The notes under the pieces are model-generated. The model searched no databases, was not told the DNA's origin, and saw only the letters and a program-made list of their open reading frames with translations. From Rhodobacteraceae bacterium HLUCCA09 (GTDB taxonomy: Bacteria > Pseudomonadota > Alphaproteobacteria > Rhodobacterales > Rhodobacteraceae): a DNA stretch of 44,798 bases. The DNA lies in the NCBI GenBank assembly GCA_001314685.1, contig LJNT01000142.1, positions 1 to 44,798 on the forward strand, given 5' to 3'. Below, piece by piece: positions 26,032-34,415 of the stretch (the first letter of the stretch is position 1; each line of letters opens with the position of its first letter). A program made the translations under genes and the position numbers.

Positions 26032-27612
26032 ATGACCCGCGACCTGCTGACCGCCACGGCACTGGCCCTTGTCCTTGGAGCCACATCCACCGCCGCGCAG
26101 ACCTACATGCGCGGCAACGACGCCAACCCCGAGACGCTCGACCAGCACAAGACCTCGACCGTCGCCGAGGCCAACATCCTGCGCGACCTCTACGAGGGTC
26201 TCGTCGTCTACGACCGCAACGCCGAGGTGATCCCCGGCGTCGCCGAAAGCTGGGAGGTGTCGGAAGACGGCACAACCTACACCTTCACCCTGCGCGAGAC
26301 CGCGCGCTGGTCGAACGGCGACCCGGTGACGGCGGACGACTTCGTCTTTTCGTTCCGGCGCATCATGATGCCAGAGACGGGCGCGAAATACGCCAACATC
26401 CTCTATCCGATCGCCAATGCCGAGGCGATCAACAAGGGCGAGATGGACCCGGAGGAGATGGGCGTGCGCGCGATCGACGAAAAGACGCTCGAGATCACGC
26501 TCTCCCAGCCCACGCCCTACTTCCTGGAGCTCTTGACGCACCAGACCGGCCTGCCGGTGCACCCCGCCTCGGTCGAGGAGCACGGCGCCGAGTTCGTGCG
26601 CCCCGGCAACATGGTGTCGAACGGCGCCTTCACGCTTGAGGAGAACATCCTCAACGACCGCATCGTGCTGGCGAAGAACGAGAACTTCCACGACGCCGAG
26701 AACGTCTCGCTCGCCCGGGTCAACTACCTGCCCTTCGAGGATCTGTCCACCTGCGTGCGCGCCTGGGAGGCGGGCGAGGTGCATTCCTGCTCGGACCTGC
26801 CGGCCGAGGACATAGAGCGGCTGCAGGCCGAACATGGCGAGGCGGTGCGCGTGGCGCCCTATCTGGGCACCTACTACTACGCGCTGAACCACAATGACGA
26901 GGTGCTGGGCGACCCCCGCGTGCGGCAGGCGCTGTCGATGGTGATCGACCGCGAGTTCCTCGCCTCCGAGATCTTCGAGGGCACGATGGTGCCGGCGCAG
27001 AGCTTCGTGCCGCCAGGGATCGGCAATTACGGCGGCTCGCCCGATGTCGACTATTTCGACGCCTCGATGCTCGACCGCGAGGATCAGGCCATCGCGCTGA
27101 TGGAGGAGGCCGGTTACGGCCCCGACAACCCCGTCACGCTGGAGCTGGCCTACAACACCTCGGAGAACAACAAGAACGTGGCGACGGCCATCGCCGACAT
27201 GTGGTCGATCCTCGGCGTGGACCTGGAATACACCGTGCGCGACGCCTCGGCCCACTATTCGCACCTGCGCGACAAGGGCGATTTCGACGTCGCGCGCGCG
27301 GGGTGGATCGGCGACTATTCCGACCCGCAGAACTTCCTGTTCATGGTCGAGTCGGACAACGACGGCTTCAACTACGCCAACTACGACAATGCGGAGTACG
27401 ACGCGCTGATGGACGAGGCGGCGGCGGCGGCCGACCTCGAGGCGCGGGCCGAGATCCTGCAGCAGGCCGAAGCCATGTTCATGGAGGATCTGCCGTTCAT
27501 CCCGCTGCTCTACTATTCCTCGCGCAGCCTCGTGTCGTCCGACCTGCAGGGCTGGGAGGACAACATCCAGAACGTGCACCCCTCGCGCTTCCTCAGCCTC
27601 GCCGGCTCGTGA
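26032..27612 (+). CDS. oppA: Peptide ABC transporter substrate-binding protein, OppA type
   Basis: A 526-residue periplasmic binding protein of family 5 that captures peptides for the permease complex encoded downstream. The signal peptide is MTRDLLTATALALVLGATST with an AAQ cleavage site near residue 23; there is no lipobox cysteine, so it is a soluble periplasmic protein. Family motifs are RDLYEGLVVYDRNAEVIPGVAESWEVS, TYTFTLRETARWSNGDPVTADDFVFSFRR and LPFIPLLYYSSRSLVSSDLQGW. The protein is strongly acidic, in keeping with a saline habitat. ATG 26032 follows CAGGGAGA. A 12-bp stem-loop lies between it and the permease gene, as often seen where a binding protein is made in excess. Substrate is not fixed by sequence; E. 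coli-like OppA closely resembles this form. Confidence 0.92.
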   Translation: MTRDLLTATALALVLGATSTAAQTYMRGNDANPETLDQHKTSTVAEANILRDLYEGLVVYDRNAEVIPGVAESWEVSEDGTTYTFTLRETARWSNGDPVTADDFVFSFRRIMMPETGAKYANILYPIANAEAINKGEMDPEEMGVRAIDEKTLEITLSQPTPYFLELLTHQTGLPVHPASVEEHGAEFVRPGNMVSNGAFTLEENILNDRIVLAKNENFHDAENVSLARVNYLPFEDLSTCVRAWEAGEVHSCSDLPAEDIERLQAEHGEAVRVAPYLGTYYYALNHNDEVLGDPRVRQALSMVIDREFLASEIFEGTMVPAQSFVPPGIGNYGGSPDVDYFDASMLDREDQAIALMEEAGYGPDNPVTLELAYNTSENNKNVATAIADMWSILGVDLEYTVRDASAHYSHLRDKGDFDVARAGWIGDYSDPQNFLFMVESDNDGFNYANYDNAEYDALMDEAAAAADLEARAEILQQAEAMFMEDLPFIPLLYYSSRSLVSSDLQGWEDNIQNVHPSRFLSLAGS

Positions 27613-27638
27613 GGAACGCAGCGTAACGACTGCATGAC

Positions 27639-27669
27639 GTTGCGGCGCGGGCTTGATCCGCGCCGCAAC
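27639..27669 (+). terminator. Strong stem-loop between oppA and oppB
   Basis: Twelve bases at 27639-27650 (GTTGCGGCGCGG) pair perfectly with 27658-27669 around a 7-base loop GCTTGAT. A short TTGCC follows, not a T-run. Position 26 bases after oppA fits partial termination or protection of the oppA message from 3' decay. Confidence 0.75.
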
Positions 27670-27728
27670 TTGCCGTTCACGGACGCGCCACCGGGGGCCC
27701 TCGTGCCCCGCCGCCCCGGAGACCCGCC

Positions 27729-28646
27729 ATGCTCTCCTACGCCCTGCGCCGCCTGTTCGGCGCGATCCCGACGATCTTCATCATCATCACGGCCGCGTTC
27801 TTCATGATGCGGATCGCGCCCGGCGGCCCGTTCGACCAGGAGCGGACGCTGGAGGCCACGGTGATGGAAAACCTCAACGCCACCTTCGGCCTCGACCTGC
27901 CCCTGTGGCAGCAATACGGGATGTATCTGGGCAACCTGTTCCGCGGCGACATGGGGCCGTCGTTCATCTACCGCGACATGCGGGTGCAGGAGATCCTGGG
28001 CGAGGGGCTGCCCGTCTCGGTCCAGCTCGGCCTGACGGCGCTGATACTGGCGCTTGTGGTGGGCGCGGCTCTCGGCACGCTGGCGGCGCTGCGGCAGAAC
28101 TCGTCGACCGACTACACGGTGATCGCGGTGGCGACCTTCGGCATCACGGTGCCGAACTTCGTGGTGGCGCCGGTGCTGTCGCTGGTTTTTGCCGTCATGC
28201 TCAACTGGCTGCCCGCGCAAGGGTGGGGCGAGGCGCGGCAGATGGTGTTGCCGGTGATCGCGCTCGCGCTGCCGCAGGTGGCGATCATCGCCCGCCTCGT
28301 GCGGGGCGCGATGATCGAGGCGCTGCGGTCTGACCACGTGCGCACGGCGCGCGCCTACGGCCTGCCGGCGCGGATGGTGGTGCTCAAGCACGCGCTGCGA
28401 GCGGCGATCCTGCCCGCAGTCTCGTATCTCGGGCCGGCGGCTGCGGCGCTGCTGACCGGCTCGATCGTGGTGGAGCAGGTGTTCAACCTGCCGGGGATCG
28501 GGCGCTACTTCGTGCAGGGCGCGCTCAACCGCGACTACACGCTGGTGATGGGCACCGTGGTGATCGTCGCCGTCTTCGTGGTGGTGTTCAACCTGATCGT
28601 CGACCTTCTGTATGCCCTGCTCGACCCGAGGGTGCGCTATGACTGA
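27729..28646 (+). CDS. oppB: Peptide ABC transporter permease, OppB type
   Basis: A 305-residue inner-membrane subunit of a peptide importer. It begins with the typical MLSYALRRLFGAIPTIFIIITAAFFMMRIAPGGPF first helix, followed by five further hydrophobic helices. The coupling loop EAA-type motif is near ARLVRGAMIEALRSDHVRTARAYGLP, and the C-terminal LPGIGRYFVQGALNRDYTLVMGTV is the family signature. ATG 27729 follows CGGAGAC. The stop overlaps the start of oppC by 8 bp. It pairs with OppC to form the translocation channel. Confidence 0.93.
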   Translation: MLSYALRRLFGAIPTIFIIITAAFFMMRIAPGGPFDQERTLEATVMENLNATFGLDLPLWQQYGMYLGNLFRGDMGPSFIYRDMRVQEILGEGLPVSVQLGLTALILALVVGAALGTLAALRQNSSTDYTVIAVATFGITVPNFVVAPVLSLVFAVMLNWLPAQGWGEARQMVLPVIALALPQVAIIARLVRGAMIEALRSDHVRTARAYGLPARMVVLKHALRAAILPAVSYLGPAAAALLTGSIVVEQVFNLPGIGRYFVQGALNRDYTLVMGTVVIVAVFVVVFNLIVDLLYALLDPRVRYD

Positions 28647-29781
28647 TATCGCCAACCCCGCCCCCGAGATCGCCGCCGGAGAGTGGGCGGCGGGCCGCTC
28701 GCTCTGGGCCGTGGCGCTGATGCGGCTGAGGCGCAACCGGGCCGCCATGGCCTCGCTCGTGGTGCTGATCTTCATGGCGCTGGCGGGCATCTTCGGGCCA
28801 TCGGTGGCGCCGCACGACTATTCCGAGGTGTATCCGGAATTCGTCAAGGTGCCGCCGAGCTTCGCCCCCTACCCGCAGGAAGACCAGATTGTGCCCGCGG
28901 CCGAGGCGGCCCTCGCGCGCGCCCGCGTCGACATTGCCGGCATCGAGGTCGGCGACGGGCAGGTGGAGATCGACGTCACCTCCGAACGGCGCGAGATCGA
29001 CCCCCGCATCGCCCGCTATCTCGACCGTTCCGACGTGTTCTCGGGCACCGAGATGGTGACGGTGGCGGACGACGGGCTGTCGGCCACGATGCGGGCCGAC
29101 GTGGCCCAGCTCTACTTCATCGCGGGGACCGACGCGAACGGGCGCGACCTGCTTTCGCGCATCCTGATTTCCCTGCGCATCTCTCTGATGATCGGGGCGC
29201 TGGCCACGGGTGTCGCCCTGATGATCGGGGTGCTCTACGGCGCGACCGCGGGGTTCGCCGGCGGGCGCCTCGACAACGTGATGATGCGGGTGGTCGACAT
29301 CCTCTACTCGCTGCCCTTCGTGTTCTTCGTGATCCTGCTCGTGGTGTTCTTCGGGCGGAACGTCGTGCTGATGTTCATCGCCGTGGGCGCGGTGGAATGG
29401 CTCGACATGGCGCGGATCGTGCGGGGGCAGACGCTGTCGCTGCGGCGGCGCGAGTTCGTGCAGGCGGCCGAGTCGCTCGGGGTGCGCTCGCGCGACATCG
29501 TGCGGCGCCACATCATTCCCAACACGCTGGGCACGGTGATCATCTACATGACGCTGATGATCCCGAAGGTGATCCTGCTGGAGTCGTTCCTGTCCTTCCT
29601 CGGCCTCGGCGTGCAGGAGCCGCTGACCTCGCTCGGCGTGCTCATCGCCGAAGGGGCCAAGAACATGCGCAATGCGCCGTTCATGCTGTTCTGGCCGGCG
29701 GCCACGATGACGATCCTGCTCTTCGCGCTCAACTTCCTCGGCGACGGCCTGCGCGACGCCCTCGACCCGAAGGACCGCTGA
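28639..29781 (+). CDS. oppC: Peptide ABC transporter permease, OppC type
   Basis: A 380-residue partner permease. The N-terminal cytoplasmic segment leads to a first helix (ASLVVLIFMALAGIFGPSVAPHDY). A periplasmic insertion of about 110 residues (about 65-165, rich in Asp and Glu) precedes the core of five helices. The sequence GTDANGRDLLSRILISLRISL and the coupling helix ARIVRGQTLSLRRREFVQAAESLG are typical of OppC/DppC. The insertion makes it longer than the usual 290-310 residues; E. coli YejE has a similar enlarged loop. ATG 28639 overlaps the oppB stop by 8 bp. The gene ends one base before the ATPase start spacing (TGA-C-ATG). Confidence 0.92.
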   Translation: MTDIANPAPEIAAGEWAAGRSLWAVALMRLRRNRAAMASLVVLIFMALAGIFGPSVAPHDYSEVYPEFVKVPPSFAPYPQEDQIVPAAEAALARARVDIAGIEVGDGQVEIDVTSERREIDPRIARYLDRSDVFSGTEMVTVADDGLSATMRADVAQLYFIAGTDANGRDLLSRILISLRISLMIGALATGVALMIGVLYGATAGFAGGRLDNVMMRVVDILYSLPFVFFVILLVVFFGRNVVLMFIAVGAVEWLDMARIVRGQTLSLRRREFVQAAESLGVRSRDIVRRHIIPNTLGTVIIYMTLMIPKVILLESFLSFLGLGVQEPLTSLGVLIAEGAKNMRNAPFMLFWPAATMTILLFALNFLGDGLRDALDPKDR

Positions 29782-29782
29782 C

Positions 29783-31417
29783 ATGGCCGAGCACTCGGAT
29801 CAGGGCGGGCGCATCTTCGAGGTGGACGACATCCGCGTGACCTTCGAGACGCCGGACGGTCAGGTGGAGGCGGTGCGCGGCGTGTCGATGCATGTGGGCC
29901 GGGGCGAGACGGTGGCCGTGGTGGGCGAAAGCGGCTCGGGCAAGAGCCAGATCATGATGGCCGCGATGGGCCTTCTGGCCAGCAACGGCCGGGCCGAGGG
30001 GGCGGTACGCTATCGCGGGCGGGACATCCTGAACGTGTCCGTGGACGACCTGAACAAGCTGCGCGGGCGGAAGATCACCATGATCTTCCAGGAGCCGATG
30101 ACCTCGCTCGACCCGCTCTACACCATCGAGGACCAGCTGTCGGAGCCCCTGCGCGTGCATGGCGCGATGAGCCGGCAGGCGGCGCGGGCGCGCATCCTCG
30201 AGCTCTTGACCCTCGTGCAGATCCCGAACGCGGCCGAGCGGATGCGGGCGTATCCGCACGAATTGTCGGGGGGTCAGCGGCAGCGGGTGATGATCGCCAT
30301 GGCGCTGGCCAACGACCCCGAACTGCTGATCGCCGACGAGCCGACCACCGCGCTCGACGTGACGATCCAGGCCGAGATCCTGCAGTTGCTGGCGGAGTTG
30401 CAGAGCCGGATCGGCATGTCGATCCTGTTCATCACCCACGACCTCGGCATCGTCGAGGCGTTCGCAGACCGGGTCTACGTCATGAACAAGGGTCTGGTCG
30501 AAGAGGACGGGCCGACCGCCCGGCTCTTTGCCGCGCCGCGGACCGACTACACCAGGATGCTGCTCGCCGCCGAGCCCGAGGGCACCAAGGCACCCCCGCC
30601 CGAGGGCGCGCCCGCGCTGATGGAGGCGCGCGACGTGCGGGTGACCTTCGGGCGCGGACCCGGCCTCTTTCGCCGCGATACGCGGCTGGAGGCGGTGCGC
30701 GGCATCGACGTGACGCTCCGGCAGGGCCAGACGCTGGGCATCGTGGGCGAGTCGGGCTCGGGCAAGTCGACGCTGGGGCGGGCGCTGCTCCGGATGATCC
30801 CGTCGGAGGGGCAGGTCGCCTGGCTTGGCGACCGGATCGACGGCCTCGGCACCGAGGGGATGCGGCCGTATCGCAAGGGCCTTCAGATGGTGTTCCAGGA
30901 TCCTTACGGCTCGCTCTCGCCCCGGCTCACCTGCGGCGAGATCGTGGCCGAGGGATTGCTGGTGCACGAGCCGGGGCTCGACGGGAAGGTCCGCACCGCG
31001 CGAGTGTCGGAGGCGCTGAGGGACGTCGGCCTCGACCCGGCCATGCGCAACCGCTTTCCGCACGAGTTCTCGGGCGGGCAGCGCCAGCGCATCGCCATCG
31101 CCCGCGCCCTGATCCTGCGGCCGAAGCTGATCGTGCTCGACGAGCCCACCTCTGCCCTCGACCGGTCGGTGCAGAAGCAGGTGATAGAGCTGCTCCGGCG
31201 CCTGCAGCGCGAGAACGACCTGACCTACATCTTCATCTCGCACGATCTCGCCGTAGTGCGGGCGCTGTCGGACTACGTCATGGTGATGAAGGACGGCGCG
31301 GTGGTCGAGGAAGGGCCGACCGGAGAACTCTTCGACCGGCCGGCAACCGACTACACGCGCGCATTGATGCGGGCGGCCTTCGACCTGCGGGGCCTTCTGG
31401 CCGACAAGGCGGCGTAA
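29783..31417 (+). CDS. Peptide ABC transporter double ATPase (OppD-OppF fused, YejF-like)
   Basis: A 544-residue protein with two complete ABC domains in one chain, taking the place of separate OppD and OppF. Domain 1 has Walker [11 protein letters not shown] near residue 48, signature [15 protein letters not shown], Walker [14 protein letters not shown] and the His switch ITHDLG. Domain 2 starts near residue 275 with [18 protein letters not shown], then [27 protein letters not shown] and ISHDLAVV. Both look able to bind ATP. The C-terminal oligopeptide-transporter extensions after each domain are short ([22 protein letters not shown]). The gene begins 1 bp after the oppC stop. With one ATPase the operon is complete. 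Confidence 0.94.
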   Translation: MAEHSDQGGRIFEVDDIRVTFETPDGQVEAVRGVSMHVGRGETVAVVGESGSGKSQIMMAAMGLLASNGRAEGAVRYRGRDILNVSVDDLNKLRGRKITMIFQEPMTSLDPLYTIEDQLSEPLRVHGAMSRQAARARILELLTLVQIPNAAERMRAYPHELSGGQRQRVMIAMALANDPELLIADEPTTALDVTIQAEILQLLAELQSRIGMSILFITHDLGIVEAFADRVYVMNKGLVEEDGPTARLFAAPRTDYTRMLLAAEPEGTKAPPPEGAPALMEARDVRVTFGRGPGLFRRDTRLEAVRGIDVTLRQGQTLGIVGESGSGKSTLGRALLRMIPSEGQVAWLGDRIDGLGTEGMRPYRKGLQMVFQDPYGSLSPRLTCGEIVAEGLLVHEPGLDGKVRTARVSEALRDVGLDPAMRNRFPHEFSGGQRQRIAIARALILRPKLIVLDEPTSALDRSVQKQVIELLRRLQRENDLTYIFISHDLAVVRALSDYVMVMKDGAVVEEGPTGELFDRPATDYTRALMRAAFDLRGLLADKAA

Positions 31418-31503
31418 ACGGGGTTGCCCGAGCGGGGCGGGCGGGACGCTTGCCATAGAGGGGCGTCGCGGCGCATACCCGACAGATCCCAAGGAGACCG
31501 CCC

Positions 31504-32529
31504 ATGCATCTCGCCCGTTTCCCCCGCATCCGCGCCGCGCACCTGCCGACGCCGCTCGAACCGCTGCCGCGCCTGTCGAAGGCGCTGCGCCGCGAGATCT
31601 GGATCAAGCGCGACGACTGCACGGGCCTGTCGACCGGGGGCAACAAGACCCGCAAGCTCGAGTTCCTGATGGCCGAGGCCGAGGCGATGGGCGCCGACCT
31701 CGTGATGACGCAGGGCGCGACCCAGTCGAACCACGCCCGCCAGACCGCGGCGTTCGCCGCCAAGCTGGGAATGCGCTGCCACATCCTGCTCGAGGATCGC
31801 ACGGGCTATAGCGACCCCAACTACACGACCAACGGCAACGTGCTGCTCGATCACCTGCACGGCGCCACGACCGAGGTGCACCCCGGCGGCACCGACATGG
31901 CCGCCGCCATGGAGCGGGTGGCCGAGGCGAAGCGCGACGAGGGCCTGCGCGTCTACACCATCCCCGGCGGCGGCTCGAACCCCACCGGCGCGCTCGGCTA
32001 CGTCAACTGCGCGATGGAGCTGGTGGCGCAGGCCAACGATTCGGGGCTGGCGATCGACCGTATCGTGCACGCCACCGGCTCGTCGGGCACGCAGGCGGGG
32101 CTGGTCACGGGGCTTGCCGCGATCAACGCCGGGATCCCGGTGCTGGGCATCGGCACGCGCGCCCCGCGCGACAAGCAGGAGCAGATGGTGTTCGATCTTG
32201 CGATGCGCACGGCCGAGCGGCTGGGCTGCCCCGGCGCCGTGGCCCGCGACATGGTGGTGGCCAACACCGACTACGTGGGCGAGGGCTATGGCCTGCCCAC
32301 GCCCGAGGGCCTCGCCGCGATCCGCATGTTCGCCGAGCTCGAGGGCCTTCTGCTCGACCCGGTCTATTCGGCCAAGGGCGCAGCCGGGATGGTCGACCTG
32401 ATCCGGAAGGGCGAGATCGGGCGCGACGAGCGGATCGTGTTCCTGCATACCGGCGGCGCGGCGGGTCTGTTCGGCTACGACTTCGCCTTCTCGGGCGGGC
32501 AGAGCGCAGCACCGGCCGCGGCGGGGTAA
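31504..32529 (+). CDS. cuyA: PLP-dependent L-cysteate sulfo-lyase, CuyA-like
   Basis: A 341-residue PLP enzyme of fold type II. It contains the active-site Lys48 in [14 protein letters not shown] and the [17 protein letters not shown] segment, [15 protein letters not shown] for phosphate binding, and the C-terminal [15 protein letters not shown]. The N-terminus [19 protein letters not shown] and internal [19 protein letters not shown] match roseobacter CuyA, which splits L-cysteate to pyruvate, sulfite and ammonia; D-cysteine desulfhydrase is the near relative and the main alternative. RBS AAGGAGA lies 8 bp upstream. It follows the peptide transporter with 86 bp between and overlaps the racemase gene by one base (TAATG). 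No sulfite exporter or sulfite dehydrogenase is adjacent, which a sulfonate lyase would normally need somewhere in the genome. Confidence 0.75.
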   Translation: MHLARFPRIRAAHLPTPLEPLPRLSKALRREIWIKRDDCTGLSTGGNKTRKLEFLMAEAEAMGADLVMTQGATQSNHARQTAAFAAKLGMRCHILLEDRTGYSDPNYTTNGNVLLDHLHGATTEVHPGGTDMAAAMERVAEAKRDEGLRVYTIPGGGSNPTGALGYVNCAMELVAQANDSGLAIDRIVHATGSSGTQAGLVTGLAAINAGIPVLGIGTRAPRDKQEQMVFDLAMRTAERLGCPGAVARDMVVANTDYVGEGYGLPTPEGLAAIRMFAELEGLLLDPVYSAKGAAGMVDLIRKGEIGRDERIVFLHTGGAAGLFGYDFAFSGGQSAAPAAAG

Positions 32530-33236
32530 TGCGGCCCGTCGGCATCCTCGGGGGGATGGGGCCCGAGGCAACGATCCTGCTGCAGCGCAAGCTCGTCGAC
32601 GCGGTGCCGGCGCGCGACGACGCAGGCCACATACCCCTGATGATCGACATGAACCCGCAGGTGCCCTCCCGCATCGCCCACCTGATCGAGGGCACGGGCG
32701 AGAGCCCTGCGCCGGTGCTTGCCGCCATGGCGGCCAGGCTCGAGGCCATGGGCGCGACGGCGATGGCGATGCCCTGCAACACCGCCCACCATTACGCGGG
32801 CGCGATCAGGGGCGCGGCGCGCATTCCCTTCCTCGACATGGTGGCGCTGTCGGCCGCCGCCTGCGCGGGCGCCGACGGCGGGCGGGTCGGCATGCTCGCC
32901 TCGCCCGCCGTGCGCAGGACCGCGCTGTTCGAGCGGGCCTTCGCCGCGCACGGGCTGGAGGCGGTCTGGCCCGACGACGACGCGGGCGTGCTCGCCTCGA
33001 TCCGCGCGATCAAGGCCGGGGGAGCGAGCGAGGCCGCGGCCGCGGGCCTGCGGGAGGCCTCGGCGCACTTGGCCGAGGCGGGCATGCGGGTGCAACTCGT
33101 CGCATGCACCGAGTTCTCGCTGGCCGTCGAGTTGTTGCCCGACGGGGTCGATGCACGCGACACGCTCGACGCGCTGGTGGCCGCCATCGTGGCCCACGCC
33201 ACCGCGCCTGTCGAGGGTCGGCTGCCGCTAGGGTAG
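32529..33236 (+). CDS. Aspartate/glutamate racemase-family protein
   Basis: A 235-residue cofactor-independent racemase-fold enzyme. [21 protein letters not shown] is the family start. Both catalytic cysteines are present: Cys83 in MAMPCNTAHHYA and Cys193 in QLVACTEFSLAV, so it should be active as a two-base racemase. The His after the first Cys is the YgeA/aspartate-racemase form. The ATG shares a base with the stop of the CuyA-like gene, a strong sign of a linked role. Aspartate and cysteate differ only in carboxylate versus sulfonate, so a cysteate racemase activity is plausible, but plain aspartate racemase or a D-amino-acid role is equally allowed by sequence. Confidence 0.85.
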   Translation: MRPVGILGGMGPEATILLQRKLVDAVPARDDAGHIPLMIDMNPQVPSRIAHLIEGTGESPAPVLAAMAARLEAMGATAMAMPCNTAHHYAGAIRGAARIPFLDMVALSAAACAGADGGRVGMLASPAVRRTALFERAFAAHGLEAVWPDDDAGVLASIRAIKAGGASEAAAAGLREASAHLAEAGMRVQLVACTEFSLAVELLPDGVDARDTLDALVAAIVAHATAPVEGRLPLG

Positions 33237-33291
33237 CGCAAAGCGCATGCGGCGGTATGCAAAAGCCATCACATTTCAAAGACATGCCGGC

Positions 33292-33305
33292 TTGATCTGG
33301 CTCAA
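33292..33305 (+). promoter_or_regulatory. FNR/FnrL-like binding site upstream of nuoA
   Basis: TTGATCTGGCTCAA matches the FNR consensus TTGAT-N4-ATCAA at nine of ten fixed positions. Its centre lies 108 bp before the nuoA start. A class II FNR promoter would start about 42 bases downstream, near 33340, and CATTCT at 33329-33334 sits where a -10 would be. The dyad also extends outward as CCGGC...GCCGG with one extra base, so it might be a hairpin ending the racemase transcript instead. Confidence 0.55.
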
Positions 33306-33405
33306 AGCCGGGCGCCCTCCACCCGTGCCATTCTGGTACCTGCCCCGCAGGTGAGCAGTCTGCCCGCGCCGGGGCCAACCCATTCAGGCGCGAAGGGAGG
33401 CGGAC

Positions 33406-33813
33406 GTGCACGAGGCTCTGACCGGACTCGACCCGCGGATTTCTCTGGCGATTCATTCGGTTGCCGCAATCCTGACGGTCGCGGCCGTGCTCGCGGTGGC
33501 CGCCCTTCTGCGTGCGAAAGGCGAGTCGAGCCGCGCGTGGGGCGTCTACGAGAGCGGCGCGCCGGTGCGCGGGCCGGCGGTGGCGCCGGTGCCCACCCAG
33601 TATTTCCAGATCGCCGCCTTCTTCGTGATCTTCGATTTCGAGGCGGCGGTGCTGTTCACCTGGGCGATGTCGGCGCCGGCGGCGGGCGTGGCGGGCCTCG
33701 TCTCGGCCGCGATCTTCATCGTCGTGCTGCTCGTCGCGCTGTTCTACCTCTGGGCCGACGGCGCCCTCGACGTGGGTGCCGACAGCCGCGGCAGCGCAGT
33801 GAGGCCGGCATGA
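33406..33813 (+). CDS. nuoA: NADH-quinone oxidoreductase subunit A
   Basis: A 135-residue membrane subunit of complex I with three helices (about 18-36, 68-92, 96-118). The conserved acidic pair Asp77 and Glu79 is in [16 protein letters not shown], part of the region by the quinone site. The loop [10 protein letters not shown] is the short E. coli-like version; the cysteine of the switch loop that many alphaproteobacterial NuoA proteins carry (YECG) is Ser-Gly here. The GTG start at 33406 has AGGGAGG directly upstream; no ATG fits. Its stop overlaps nuoB (ATGA). It is the first gene of the operon and lies after an FNR-like site. Confidence 0.93.
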   Translation: MHEALTGLDPRISLAIHSVAAILTVAAVLAVAALLRAKGESSRAWGVYESGAPVRGPAVAPVPTQYFQIAAFFVIFDFEAAVLFTWAMSAPAAGVAGLVSAAIFIVVLLVALFYLWADGALDVGADSRGSAVRPA

Positions 33814-34415
33814 GCGACCATCCCCGGAGCAGCCCGCCCGCTGGCGTCAGCATGGCCGCCGGCCAGCTTTTCGCCCGGCTCGACGACCTCGTGGCGTGGT
33901 CGCGCAAGAACAGCCTCTGGCCCTTCAACTTCGGCCTGTCGTGCTGCTACGTCGAGATGGCGACGGCACTGACCCCGGTCTTCGACCAGGCGCGCTTCGG
34001 CGCCGAGGTGATCCGCTCCACCCCCCGGCAGGCCGACCTGCTGGTGGTGTCGGGCACCGTCTTTACCAAGATGGCGGTGCCGCTCAAGCGCCTCTACGAG
34101 CAGATGCAGCCGCCGCGCTGGGTGATCTCGATGGGCGCCTGCGCCAATTCGGGCGGTATGTACGACATCTACTCGGTCGTGCAGGGGGTGGATTCGTTCC
34201 TGCCGGTCGATGTCTACATTCCAGGCTGCCCGCCGCGCCCCGAGCAATTGCTCGACGCGATGATCCTGCTCCAGCAGAAGATCGGGACCGAGAGCCGCCC
34301 GCTCGGCATCACGCTCGGCGCCCCGCAGCAGACCTTCGCGGCCGAGCCGCGCAAGGACAAACTGCACGACGCGCGCATGTCCGTCACCCGCTACGACGAC
34401 CCTGAAGCGCCATGA
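33810..34415 (+). CDS. nuoB: NADH-quinone oxidoreductase subunit B
   Basis: A 201-residue subunit of the peripheral arm that carries cluster N2, the last iron-sulfur centre before quinone. The ligands are Cys45-Cys46 ([10 protein letters not shown]), Cys111 ([10 protein letters not shown]) and Cys140 (IPGCPPRPE). Starts at the ATG overlapping the nuoA stop. The first 15 residues are not conserved; a second Met at position 15 is an alternative start. A C-terminal extension after residue 165 (GAPQQTF ... [10 protein letters not shown]) is found in E. coli-like forms. Confidence 0.96.
   Translation: MSDHPRSSPPAGVSMAAGQLFARLDDLVAWSRKNSLWPFNFGLSCCYVEMATALTPVFDQARFGAEVIRSTPRQADLLVVSGTVFTKMAVPLKRLYEQMQPPRWVISMGACANSGGMYDIYSVVQGVDSFLPVDVYIPGCPPRPEQLLDAMILLQQKIGTESRPLGITLGAPQQTFAAEPRKDKLHDARMSVTRYDDPEAP

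Noticed and set aside
31504..32529. 1-aminocyclopropane-1-carboxylate deaminase as the call for the CuyA-like gene
   Set aside because: Same PLP fold, but the N-terminus and active-site context match the cysteate sulfo-lyase and D-cysteine desulfhydrase group much better.
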